From CAVTRI01 sp963737075 (GTDB lineage Bacteria > Actinomycetota > Acidimicrobiia > Acidimicrobiales > Palsa-688), in contig CAVTRI010000001.1 in assembly GCA_963737075.1 (NCBI GenBank), positions 682,001 to 746,000 on the forward strand: a stretch of DNA of 64,000 bases. Direction: 5' to 3'. The notes beneath the pieces were generated by a model. The model was not told where the DNA came from. It did no database searches and was given only the letters and a program-made list of their open reading frames with translations. Below, one piece after another: positions 34,179 to 42,496 of this stretch (position 1 is the stretch's first letter; each line of letters opens with the position of its first letter). The translations under genes and the position numbers were made by a program.

Positions 34179-35141
34179 GTGGCAGTGGTGACTTCCTCCC
34201 GGCCAGCGCTCGCAACGTCACGCTCCGGTGTGCCGTGGCAGGCGTCGTATCTTGTGCTGGCCGCCATCTGGGGCTGTTCGTTCTGGTGGATCAAGCTCGG
34301 GCTGCGGGCGTGCTCACCGGTCGACGTGGCCTTCGCCCGGGTGGGGCTGGGTGCAACCGCTCTGCTGGTGATCAGCGCCGCGACCGGGGTGCGCTTGCCG
34401 CGCCGGCCGCGTGCATGGGGCCACCTGTTCGTCGTGGCGGTGCTGCTCAACAGCGTCCCGTTTACGCTCTTCGCCTACGGCGAGACGCACGTCTCGGCCG
34501 TGCTCGCCGGGCTCATCAACGGGGTGACCCCGGTAGGGACGCTGCTGGCGGTGCTCGTCGTGTTTCGAGACCAGCGGCCAACGCCCGTCGTGATGACTGG
34601 CATGGCCATCGGCCTGGTTGGCGTGCTCGTGGTGGTCGGCGTGTGGCAGGGCCTGGGTGGCGGCCGCCTGCTGGGGATCGCCGCCTGCCTGGGCGCCGTG
34701 CTGTGCTACGGCCTGTCGTTCCCCTACTCCCGGCACTATCTGACGGGGCGGGAGGAAGGCCCGGTCGCGCTCGCCACCGGCCAGGTGCTGTGCGGGACCG
34801 CCCAGCTCCTACCGTTCGCGGTTGTCTTTGGGCACGTACACGCTCACCCTCCGGCGACCAGCTTGCTCGCCCTGGCCGGGTTAGGAGTGCTCGGCTCTGG
34901 CGTGGCGTACGTGCTCAACTTCCGGGTGATCACTGCCGCGTCGGCCACGATCGCCAGCACCGTCACCTACCTGATCCCGGTCGTCGCCGTGGCCGTCGGG
35001 GCCGTCTTTCTCGGCGAGCCGGTCACCTGGTACGAGATTGTTGGAGGGGCGCTTGTTCTGTTGGGAGCGGCTGTCGCCCAGGGCCTCGTCAGGGCCCGCC
35101 GGCGAACGCCCGCCGTAGCCCTGCGTGCTCGACGAACGTGA
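34179..35141 (+). CDS. EamA/DMT-family membrane transporter
   Basis: About 320 residues with ten hydrophobic segments and the two EamA repeats. The first begins YLVLAAIWGCSFWWIKLGL, the second near GIAACLGAVLCYGLSFPYSRHYL and ending SATIASTVTYLIPVVAVAVGAVFLGEPVTWYEIVGG. Likely an exporter of small metabolites. GTG codons at 34179, 34185 and 34188 are all possible starts with no clear SD. The 50-bp gap after dnaE2 shows no terminator. Confidence 0.8.
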   Translation: MAVVTSSRPALATSRSGVPWQASYLVLAAIWGCSFWWIKLGLRACSPVDVAFARVGLGATALLVISAATGVRLPRRPRAWGHLFVVAVLLNSVPFTLFAYGETHVSAVLAGLINGVTPVGTLLAVLVVFRDQRPTPVVMTGMAIGLVGVLVVVGVWQGLGGGRLLGIAACLGAVLCYGLSFPYSRHYLTGREEGPVALATGQVLCGTAQLLPFAVVFGHVHAHPPATSLLALAGLGVLGSGVAYVLNFRVITAASATIASTVTYLIPVVAVAVGAVFLGEPVTWYEIVGGALVLLGAAVAQGLVRARRRTPAVALRARRT

Positions 35142-35161
35142 GGTTGCGAAGCTGTGAGGGT

Positions 35162-35821
35162 ATGCGGTTCAGCGATGAGCTCCGGCAGGCGGCGGCTGGG
35201 CTGTGGGAGGCGCAACTTCAGCACCCCTTCGTGCGCGGCATTCGCGATGGCACGCTCGACGCCGACAGGTTTCGTTTCTATGTGCGCCAGGACTATGTCT
35301 TCCTGATCGAGTATGGACGCCTTCTGGCGCTCGCCTGCGCTCGGGCTCCTCGACTGGAGTTGATGGAACGCTTTGCGGAGATCGCCCACTCCACCCTGCA
35401 CACCGAGATGGACGTCCACCGCGCTTACGCGGCCGAGTGGGGCATCTCCAACGCCGCCCTCGAACAAGAGCAGTCATGCGCCGTGACCCGCGGTTACACC
35501 GACTTTCTCCTCCGGACCGCCACGCTGGGCGACTTTGGCGAGCTCGTGGCTGCCCTGCTGCCGTGTATGTGGGGCTACAGCGAACTGGGTCAGCGGCTGG
35601 CAGCGGCCCAGCCCCCCGCCGAGGCGCGGTACGCGCGCTGGATCGAGATGTACTCCAGTGCAGAGTTCGCGGACGTCGCCCGCTGGTGCCGGGAGGTGTG
35701 CGACGAGGCCGCCAGCGGCGTAGCGGAGCAAGCCAAGACGAGAATGCAGGACGCCTTTGTGGCAAGCAGCCGTTACGAGCTTGAGTTCTGGGACCAGGCC
35801 TGGCGGGGCGGCCAGGGCTAG
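35162..35821 (+). CDS. tenA: TenA-family aminopyrimidine aminohydrolase
   Basis: A 219-residue all-helical protein with LQHPFVRGIRDGTLDADRFRFYVRQDYVFL, Cys in ALLPCMWGYSELG (about 137) and the Glu of YELEFWDQAW near the end, matching thiaminase II. TenA recycles aminopyrimidine breakdown products of thiamin. The start is ATG 35162 after GAGGG. A few genes downstream is an ECF-type transporter. Other thiamin-salvage loci pair TenA with an ECF importer, but tag intervenes here. Confidence 0.85.
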   Translation: MRFSDELRQAAAGLWEAQLQHPFVRGIRDGTLDADRFRFYVRQDYVFLIEYGRLLALACARAPRLELMERFAEIAHSTLHTEMDVHRAYAAEWGISNAALEQEQSCAVTRGYTDFLLRTATLGDFGELVAALLPCMWGYSELGQRLAAAQPPAEARYARWIEMYSSAEFADVARWCREVCDEAASGVAEQAKTRMQDAFVASSRYELEFWDQAWRGGQG

Positions 35822-35895
35822 TGCCCATCCGGCGTCTGTTGCCGCCCGCAGGGGCGCGGGCGGGCTAGGGGGGTCCGTCCCGTAGGCTCCCGGGG

Positions 35896-36471
35896 GTGAC
35901 AGCGCGACCGGAGAAGGTGCGATGCGGCTGGGCGACCGGCGCGCTGGACGCCTATCACGACACCGAGTGGGGGGTCCCGACGAGTGACGACCGGGAGCTG
36001 TTCGAGCTGCTGATTCTGGAAGGCGCGCAGGCCGGCCTGTCGTGGAGGACCATCTTCGACCGTCGGGACGGGTACCGCCGGGCGTTTTTCGGCTTCGATC
36101 CCGTCCGGGTGGCGTCCATGGGACCGGATGACCAGGGGCGTCTCTTGGAAGATCCCGGGATCGTCCGCAACCGGGCCAAGGTGGCCGCTGCCGTTGGCAA
36201 CGCCGCCGCCTTCGTCGCCATCCAGGAGGAGCGGGGCAGCTTCGCGGATTGGCTGTGGTCGTGGGTCGACGGCCGCCCGGTGGTCGGCGGGTGGGCCAAG
36301 CTCGACGAGGTTCCCGCCTCGACATCGCTCTCCGAAGCGATCAGCAAGGACTTGCGCCGACGGGGGTTCCGTTTCGTCGGGCCGACCATCATCTACGCCT
36401 ATCTGCAGGCCACCGGGGTGGTCATGGACCACCTGGTGGGATGCTTCCGCTATGCCGACCTCGCCGGCTGA
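35896..36471 (+). CDS. tag: DNA-3-methyladenine glycosylase I
   Basis: A 191-residue protein with the Tag hallmarks RCGWATG and AYHDTEWGVPTSDDRELFELLILEGAQAGLSW, and C-terminal GPTIIYAYLQATGVVMDHLVGC, including zinc-site residues. It excises 3-methyladenine from alkylated DNA. It overlaps the following ECF transporter gene by 20 bp. Other alkylation-repair genes (ogt, ada/alkA) lie at 60.6-62.6 kb. GATTCTG occurs here at 36012 in frame and without damage to the protein. Confidence 0.88.
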   Translation: MTARPEKVRCGWATGALDAYHDTEWGVPTSDDRELFELLILEGAQAGLSWRTIFDRRDGYRRAFFGFDPVRVASMGPDDQGRLLEDPGIVRNRAKVAAAVGNAAAFVAIQEERGSFADWLWSWVDGRPVVGGWAKLDEVPASTSLSEAISKDLRRRGFRFVGPTIIYAYLQATGVVMDHLVGCFRYADLAG

Positions 36472-38534
36472 GACCCGCCGTCGGGGGCCGCTGGCCCCGA
36501 TCGAACTGGCCCAGGCGGCGGTGCTATCCGGTGTCTGCGTGGCCCTCGTGATCGCCGGCTGGTACCTCCCGCACGCGAGCGCCATCGCCGCGCTGGCTGC
36601 GGTACCGATCGGTGTGGTGGCCAATCGCCACCGCCCCCGGGCAGTCCTGGCGGCAACGATGGCAGCGTCGTTCGTCGCCTTCCTCATCGCCGGGACAGGG
36701 CCGCTGTACGGGATCGGCATGTGCGCGCTGGTGGGTGGCCTCGTGGGCGACACCAAGCGTCGGGGCTTCGGTCTGGCGCGAACGATGATGGTCGCCGGGG
36801 TGATCGCGCCCCTCGTCGCCGGGCTTACGGTGCTCATGCTCTTCCTGCTGAAGTCCCTGCGAACGTTGACGCTGGCGCAGATCCGAAACACCTGGCACGG
36901 GGCGGCCGGGGTGCTGGCCAAGATCACGGGCTGGTCCGGCCTGGCTCATACCACGCAACGCTGGGTCGACACCGCGTTGCAGTACTGGTGGATCACCATC
37001 GGCGTCAGCACTCTGCTGCTCGTGTTCGCGGCGGTGCTGCTGGCCTGGAGCGTCCTCGGCCGCGTGCTCGACCGGCTGGCGTGGGTGCCGGCCGAGGACC
37101 GCCTGGAGCCGATCGCTCGCCTCGATCACGAGCCGCCCGGCCCGCTCCCCGTCGCGCTACGCGACGTCGCGGTGCGCTATCCGGGGATGCCTCTGCCCGC
37201 GCTCTTCGGGGTGTCGCTCCGCCTGGCCGACCCGGAGATGTTGGCGGTCGTCGGTAACAACGGATTCTGGCAAGTCGACGCTCGCCCGGGTGCTGGCCGG
37301 GGTGCCGCCCACCTCCGGTTCGGTGGAGCGGCCCAGCGGACCCGGGCTGGGTCATCGGGGCGGCACGGCGATGGTGCACCAGCGGCCGGAGAGCCAGGTG
37401 CTCGGCGTCCGGGTCGCCGACGACGTGGTATGGGGCATGGCCCCGGGGGAGCCGGTCGACGTGCCTGGCCTGCTCGCGCAGGTCGGGCTGGAGGGGATGG
37501 AGGAACGCGACGCCACCACGCTTTCGGGCGGCGAGCTGCAGCGGCTGGCGGTCGCTGCCGCGCTGGCCCGGCGGCCGCGGTTGCTGATCTCCGACGAGTC
37601 CACGGCGATGGTCGACGGCGAGGGCCGTGCGCTGCTCACCGGTCTGCTGGCGCGCCTACCCGCCGAGCACGGAACGACCGTGGTGCACATCACGCATCGC
37701 CGGGAGGAGACGGCGGCCGCCGACCGGATGCTGCGCCTCGACCATGGCCGCGTCGTGACACCACCGGCCGGCGTGGACGCCACCGACAACGGCCGTGCCG
37801 AGCCCGTTCGCACTACCCGGCGGAGGCCGGCCGGGCCGGACATCGCCGGGAGCGCCTTCGACGTCGAGGGTGTCAGTCACACCTACGCGGAGCACACTCC
37901 CTGGGCGCAACCGGCCCTCGACGCCGTCAACCTGCGGGTCGGTCCCGGAGAGGGGGTGCTCGTGGTCGGCGGAAACGGCTCTGGCAAGTCGACGCTGGCG
38001 TGGATCATGGCCGGCCTCATGCGCCCCACCTCCGGGCGGTGTCTCCTGGATGGCCGTCCGGTCACCGAACAGGTGGGGCGAGTCGGGGTGGCGTTTCAGC
38101 ACGCCAGGCTCCAGGTCCAGCGGCGAGCCGTCGGCACCGACGTGCGTGCTGCGGGCGCCGTGGACCAGGCGGCCGCTGCGGTGGCGCTACGGATGGTGGG
38201 CCTGGACCCGGACGTTTTCGAGGACCGTCCTGTCGACCAGTTGAGCGGCGGCCAGCTGCGCCGGGTGGCGCTGGCCGGGCTGCTCACCCGCCGCCCGGGC
38301 GCGTTGATCCTCGACGAGCCCCTCGCCGGCCTGGACGATCCGAGCCAGGAAGGGTTGCTGGAAGTGTTGCGCTCGCTCCGACGTGCGGGGCTCACCCTGA
38401 TCGTGATCTCCCACGACCTGGCGGGCATGCCGGCCGTATGTGACCGCGCGGTGCGGTTGGACCGTGGTCGGGTGGCGAGCGACGGCCCGCTCGACGAGGC
38501 GCTGCAGGCGAGCGCCGCCGGTGTGGTGAAGTGA
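36452..38534 (+). CDS. ECF-type transporter: membrane component fused to two ATPases (Rv2326c-like), frameshifted
   Basis: The restored product is about 693 residues, close to the length of mycobacterial Rv2326c. Residues 1-205 are a membrane domain (ELAQAAVLSGVCVALVIAGWYLP and others). Two ABC ATPase domains follow. The first Walker A is broken as read (NNGFWQVD). Deleting one base of GATTCTG at 37263-37269 gives NNGSGKSTLARVLAG and opens the frame to 38534. Then LSGGELQRLAVAAAL and LLISDES, the second Walker A GGNGSGKST, LSGGQLRRVALAGLL and ALILDEPLAGLDD follow. The EcfT gene overlaps the stop. The substrate is unknown, and vitamin-like compounds are typical. Confidence 0.8.
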
Positions 38535-39490
38535 TGTACCGGGCCGTATTCCAAGGACGGGTGGGCTCCCGCGGCCGGGGCGCCGAAGAAATCGGGACAG
38601 GGTCGCAGGGTCAGGGCGAGGAACGGACGGGATCCCGAGGCGGCGACCGAATGGGGCTGGCGTCCCGGGCCGCCCGACCAGAACGGCCTCGCCGCAGCGG
38701 CGCCCCCCGCATCGTGTTCCTCCGGCCCGTTGGCTCCGGCACCGTCATCCACCGGCTGTGGGCGGCGACCAAGCTGCTGGCGGTCGCCGCCGTGAGCATC
38801 ACGCTGTCGTTTCGCCCGTCGTGGCCCACGCTGGGGCTGCTCGGGGTCATGGTTGCCGGCGCCGTGCTGGCCGCCCGTGTCCCGTGGGGCGCCCGCCCCC
38901 GCCTCGGATGGTGGTTCTGGGTCGCGTTCGCCGTTGGCGCCTTCCTCACGCTCTTCGCGGGCGGCAAGCCCGAAGTCCAGATCGGCAACGCCCACATCGG
39001 CTTCGGCGCCCTCGACCAGTTCGCCCGGTTCACCGTGTTCAGCCTCGTGCTGTTCACGGCATCGCTTCTCGTCGGTTGGACGACTCCGGCCGCCGAACTG
39101 GCGCCCGCACTGGCCCGACTCGGTCGTCCCCTCCGGGTGCTGCGGCTGCCGGTCGAGGAGTGGGCGGTCACCGTCGCCCTGTCGATCCGTTGCCTCCCGA
39201 TGCTGGTGCAGGAGCTGCGGACGCTGGTCGCCGCACGGAGGCTGCGCCCGGCACCGAGGGGCCCAAAGGGCAGACGCTGGCACCGCTTGCTCGATGAACC
39301 GGTCGATCTGATGGCGGCGTCGCTGGCGGTCGCCATGCGCCGGGCGGCGGAGATCGGGGAGGCGATCAGTGCCCGCGGGGGCACCGGGGCCGTGGCCGCA
39401 GGTGAATCGCGACCTCACGGGCGTGACGCTGCCGCGCTGGTGATCGTGGCGGTCGTGTGCGCCGCGGGGTGGATCGTGCCGGCGAGCTGA
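38534..39490 (+). CDS. ECF transporter T component (EcfT/CbiQ-like)
   Basis: A 318-residue protein with a Gly/Arg-rich, low-complexity N-terminal tail of about 65 residues. About five membrane segments follow, with the coupling-helix motifs LVAARRLRPAP and AMRRAAEIGEAISARGG (Ala-Arg-Gly type signatures that dock on the ATPases). It overlaps the upstream fusion gene by one base (TGATG). Together they form a complete ECF importer, as in Rv2326c/Rv2325c. Confidence 0.8.
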   Translation: MYRAVFQGRVGSRGRGAEEIGTGSQGQGEERTGSRGGDRMGLASRAARPERPRRSGAPRIVFLRPVGSGTVIHRLWAATKLLAVAAVSITLSFRPSWPTLGLLGVMVAGAVLAARVPWGARPRLGWWFWVAFAVGAFLTLFAGGKPEVQIGNAHIGFGALDQFARFTVFSLVLFTASLLVGWTTPAAELAPALARLGRPLRVLRLPVEEWAVTVALSIRCLPMLVQELRTLVAARRLRPAPRGPKGRRWHRLLDEPVDLMAASLAVAMRRAAEIGEAISARGGTGAVAAGESRPHGRDAAALVIVAVVCAAGWIVPAS

Positions 39491-39493
39491 GGT

Positions 39494-39604
39494 CTAGTGC
39501 CCCCTCCTGAAAGGTTGGCCTGCTTGTCGCTTCGTAGTTTCGCCTCTCATCGTTGCCTTCTTGAACACCGACAAGCAGGCCGACCTTTTCTGCTTGGGCA
39601 CTAG
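39494..39604. repeat. 111-bp MITE-like inverted-repeat element
   Basis: The ends are CTAGTGCCC and GGGCACTAG. The arms (about 37 bp) continue with AAAGGTTGGCCTGCTTGTCG on the left and CGACAAGCAGGCCGACCTTT on the right, with few mismatches, around a loop of about 35 bp. No ORF or transposase is present. It fills nearly the whole gap between ecfT and the P450 and could also terminate transcription on both strands. A degenerate relative is at 62650-62729. Confidence 0.75.
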
Positions 39605-39613
39605 CCTGCCGTC

Positions 39614-40822
39614 ATGGCCGACGCACCAACCATCGACCTCACGGCGCTCGAATCGTTCGCTGAGGGGCACCCTGTGGAGCAGTACCGATGGCTGCGGGAG
39701 CACGACCCCGTGCACTGGCATCCCGAGCACGAGCCCGGCCGTGGCTTTTGGGCCGTGACCCGCTACACGGATGTGCAAACAGTCAGCCGCGATCCCAAGA
39801 CCTACTCGTCGTGGTTGGGCGGTGTGATGCTGGCCGACTCGGAGCCGGATCTGCTCGCGGGTTCGCGGCTCATGATGCTCCTCATGGACCCGCCGGAGCA
39901 CACCCGGTACCGGCGGCTCGTCAGCCGCGCCTTCACGCCGAGAGCCGTTCAGGCCTGGCGGGAGCGCATCGAGGCGCTGGCGGTCAGCATCATCGATCGG
40001 GTTGCGCCGCGGGGCGAATGCGACCTGGTGACGGAGGTTGCGGGCGAGATGCCGTCTCTGGTCATCGCCGACCTGATGGGGATTCCCGGAGACGACGGCC
40101 GCCGGCTCTACCACTTGACGGAGATCATGCATTCCGCCGACCCGTCGCTGAGCGATGCCGACCGGATGGGGGCGGTGGCCGAGATGCACGCCTACGCCTC
40201 GTCGGTGGCCACGGAGAAGCGCGCCCATCCGGCCGATGATCTGGCCAGCATCCTCGTCCGCTCCGAAGTAGACGGTGAGCGCCTCAGCGACGACGAGTTC
40301 AACTGGTTCTTCCTCTTGCTTATCAACGCCGGCGGGGACACCACCCGCAATCTTGTCGGGGGCGGCACGGAGGCGCTCCTCGCCCGGCCGGCCGAGCTGC
40401 AACAGTGGCGAGAGGATCCGGACGGACTCAGCCTCACGGCGGTCGAAGAGCTGTTGCGTTTCGTCAGTCCGGTGGTCCACATGCGGCGAACGGCGACCGC
40501 TGATGCAGTCCTCGGCGGCGAAAAGATCGCGGCCGGGGACAAGGTCGTCGTTTTCTATGGATCGGCCAACCGCGATGAGGCGGTCTTTCCCCATCCTGAC
40601 CGCCTCGACCTGGCCCGAAGCCCCAACCCCCACCTGGCGTTTGGTGCCGGCGGCCCGCACATGTGCCTCGGTGCCCACGTCGCCCGCCTCGAAACGGCCG
40701 CCCTGCTGCGGGAAATCGTGATCCGCCTGGACGGCTTACGAGTGGCTGGGCCGGTGGAACGCCTGGACTCGACGTTCATCGTCGGTCCCCGGCATCTTCC
40801 GGTGGCGTTCAAGGCGAGTTAA
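39614..40822 (+). CDS. cytochrome P450 monooxygenase
   Basis: A 402-residue soluble class I P450. I-helix LINAGGDTTRN, ExxR in EELLRFVSPVVHMRRTA, and the heme loop FGAGGPHMCLGAHVAR with the proximal Cys at about 351 are all present. No adjacent ferredoxin or reductase gene is visible. Bacterial relatives (CYP125/142/124-like breadth) hydroxylate steroids, terpenes or fatty acids, but the subfamily cannot be fixed from sequence alone. It starts 9 bp after the MITE-like element. Confidence 0.92.
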   Translation: MADAPTIDLTALESFAEGHPVEQYRWLREHDPVHWHPEHEPGRGFWAVTRYTDVQTVSRDPKTYSSWLGGVMLADSEPDLLAGSRLMMLLMDPPEHTRYRRLVSRAFTPRAVQAWRERIEALAVSIIDRVAPRGECDLVTEVAGEMPSLVIADLMGIPGDDGRRLYHLTEIMHSADPSLSDADRMGAVAEMHAYASSVATEKRAHPADDLASILVRSEVDGERLSDDEFNWFFLLLINAGGDTTRNLVGGGTEALLARPAELQQWREDPDGLSLTAVEELLRFVSPVVHMRRTATADAVLGGEKIAAGDKVVVFYGSANRDEAVFPHPDRLDLARSPNPHLAFGAGGPHMCLGAHVARLETAALLREIVIRLDGLRVAGPVERLDSTFIVGPRHLPVAFKAS

Positions 40823-41301
40823 CCGGCGGCCTCTCGCACGTCTGCCGGGTCGGCCCCGGAGACGCGGAGCAGTTCGTCGAAGGTGGTCGGGAAGACCGCG
40901 TGAGGGGTGCCGGCCGACGCCCAGACCAGGTTTTCTTCGGCCAACGCCTCGTCGACGACGACCCGCAAACCGGCCGCCGCTCCTACGGGGCTCACACCGC
41001 CGATCGGAAAGCCGGTGGCTCCCCGCACCGCGTCGGCGTCGGCTCGCCGGACCTTGCTCGCGCCGAGGTGGGCGGAGAGCCGAGCGGGGTCGAGCCGGTC
41101 GACGCCGCGCAACACGACCAGCACCGGTTCGCCGTCGGCAAAAAAGACCAACGTCTTGGCGATCTGGGCCTCGGGCACGCCCAGCGCGGCCGCGGCGTCG
41201 GCGGACGTATGCGCCGAGTCCGGTAGCTCCCGCACCTCTGCCGCCGAGCCCGCGCGACGAAGAGCGTGCTGGACCCGCTGCGCGCTGGGATGGACCGTCA
41301 C
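40819..41301 (-). CDS. YbaK/EbsC-type aminoacyl-tRNA deacylase
   Basis: A 160-residue protein with the conserved Lys in QIAKTLVFFADGEPVLVVLRGVDRLD and the GFPIGGVSPVGAAAGLRVVVDEAL block of YbaK/ProXp editing domains. It hydrolyses mischarged tRNA (for example Cys- or Ala-tRNAPro). It overlaps the P450 stop by 4 bp tail to tail, and its start overlaps the stop of the LLM gene by 4 bp (ATGA). Confidence 0.82.
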   Translation of the reverse strand: MTVHPSAQRVQHALRRAGSAAEVRELPDSAHTSADAAAALGVPEAQIAKTLVFFADGEPVLVVLRGVDRLDPARLSAHLGASKVRRADADAVRGATGFPIGGVSPVGAAAGLRVVVDEALAEENLVWASAGTPHAVFPTTFDELLRVSGADPADVREAAG

Positions 41302-42341
41302 CGACCCGCACCCGTCGACGACGTCGCAGCTGGAATGAGATCCGACAAAAGCTCGAAGCTGCGAAGCCGTTCCGTGTGGTTCCAGACGTTCGTGGTGATC
41401 ATGAGCTCGTGCGCGCCGGTACGCCTCAACAGGTCATCCAGGCCGCTGGCCACCTCCTCGGGATCTCCGACCACGTGCGAGGCGGTGGCCCGTTCGACGA
41501 TCACCTTCTCGCTGGGCGTGTACGAGTACGCGGCGGCCTCGTCAGGGCTCGGCAGCTCGCCCGGATGGCCGGAGCGCAACCGCAGCATCGACAGCCTCGA
41601 CGAACCATGCAGGTACCGGGCCCGCTCGCTGGTGTCGGCGCACACCACGGCCACTCCTACGAGCGCGTAGGGGGCGTCGAGCACCTCCGAAGGGCGGAAG
41701 CTGTCACGGTAGAGCTGCAGCGCCGGCTCGGTGTTGGCCGCCGAGAAGTGGTGGGCGAACGCGAACGGCAAGCCCAGCAGCCCGGCGACCTGGGCGCTGT
41801 ACCCGCTCGAACCGAGCAACCAGATTGCTGGCTGGTTGCCACGAGCAGGGACGGCGCGGATGCGCTGGAAGGGGTGGCCTTCGGGCCACCGGTCGTTGAA
41901 GAACGCGAGCATCTCGTCGAGTTGCTGTGGAAAGTCGTCTCCGTCCGAGGGTTCGAGATGACGGCGCAAGGCCAATGCGGTGAGCTGATCGGTGCCGGGC
42001 GCCCGCCCGAGGCCGAGGTCGATCCGGCCGGGATGCAGCGCCTCGAGCATGCCGAACTGCTCGGCCACCGCCAACGGCGCGTGATTGGGCAGCATCACGC
42101 CGCCCGAACCGACCCGCAAGCTGGTCGTCGCCGACGCCAGGTGGGCGATGAGCACCGCGGGCGCGGAGCTCGCGATACCGGGCATGTTGTGGTGCTCCGC
42201 CACCCAGTAGCGCCGGTATCCCCAGGCCTCCGCGCGCTGCGCCAGGTCGATGCTGCGCCGCAGGGCCTGCCCAGAAGTCGACCCGCTGGCGACAGGCGCC
42301 AGATCGAGGATGGACAGCGGCACGGCGCGGGACAGGCTCAC
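41298..42341 (-). CDS. LLM-class flavin-dependent oxidoreductase (MsnO8-like)
   Basis: A 347-residue luciferase-like TIM-barrel protein beginning PLSILDLAPVASGSTSGQALRRSIDLA, typical of the MsnO8 subgroup. Family residues include RYWVAEHHNMPGIASSAP, RVGSGGVMLPNHAPLAVAEQFGML and LGRAPGTD. It uses FMNH2 or F420 for oxidation of an unknown substrate. GTG 42341 is used. An alternative GTG at 42323 sits even closer to the conserved start. It is co-transcribed with the YbaK gene. Confidence 0.85.
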   Translation of the reverse strand: MSLSRAVPLSILDLAPVASGSTSGQALRRSIDLAQRAEAWGYRRYWVAEHHNMPGIASSAPAVLIAHLASATTSLRVGSGGVMLPNHAPLAVAEQFGMLEALHPGRIDLGLGRAPGTDQLTALALRRHLEPSDGDDFPQQLDEMLAFFNDRWPEGHPFQRIRAVPARGNQPAIWLLGSSGYSAQVAGLLGLPFAFAHHFSAANTEPALQLYRDSFRPSEVLDAPYALVGVAVVCADTSERARYLHGSSRLSMLRLRSGHPGELPSPDEAAAYSYTPSEKVIVERATASHVVGDPEEVASGLDDLLRRTGAHELMITTNVWNHTERLRSFELLSDLIPAATSSTGAGR

Positions 42342-42396
42342 GAGGGGTGGCAACACCGGACGCGATCGGTCTCTTCCTCGCCCGGTGGGTCGGCCA

Positions 42397-42466
42397 GAAA
42401 CTCGACGGTGGAAACTCGACGACTCATTCGAGCTGGTCGCCACCGGTAAGTGGACAGCGAGTTTCC
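42397..42466. repeat. direct and inverted GAAACTCGAC repeats in an intergenic gap
   Basis: GAAACTCGACG occurs twice (42397-42407 and 42411-42421), and GGAAACTCG (42410-42418) is inverted as CGAGTTTCC (42458-42466). The plan loosely recalls the nested palindromes at 6980 and 30390, but the sequence is different. Confidence 0.45.
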
Positions 42467-42496
42467 GGCGCCGAGTTCGCAGGCGGCCCACCCATC

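Noticed and set aside
35142..35161. Thiamin (TPP) riboswitch upstream of tenA
   Set aside because: The gap after the EamA gene is only 20 bp and contains no conserved TPP-riboswitch sequence.
2440..37269. Programmed ribosomal frameshifting at GATTCTG
   Set aside because: The heptamer stands in different codon phases in the affected genes and on the opposite strand in one, and three in-frame GATTCTG sites are read normally.
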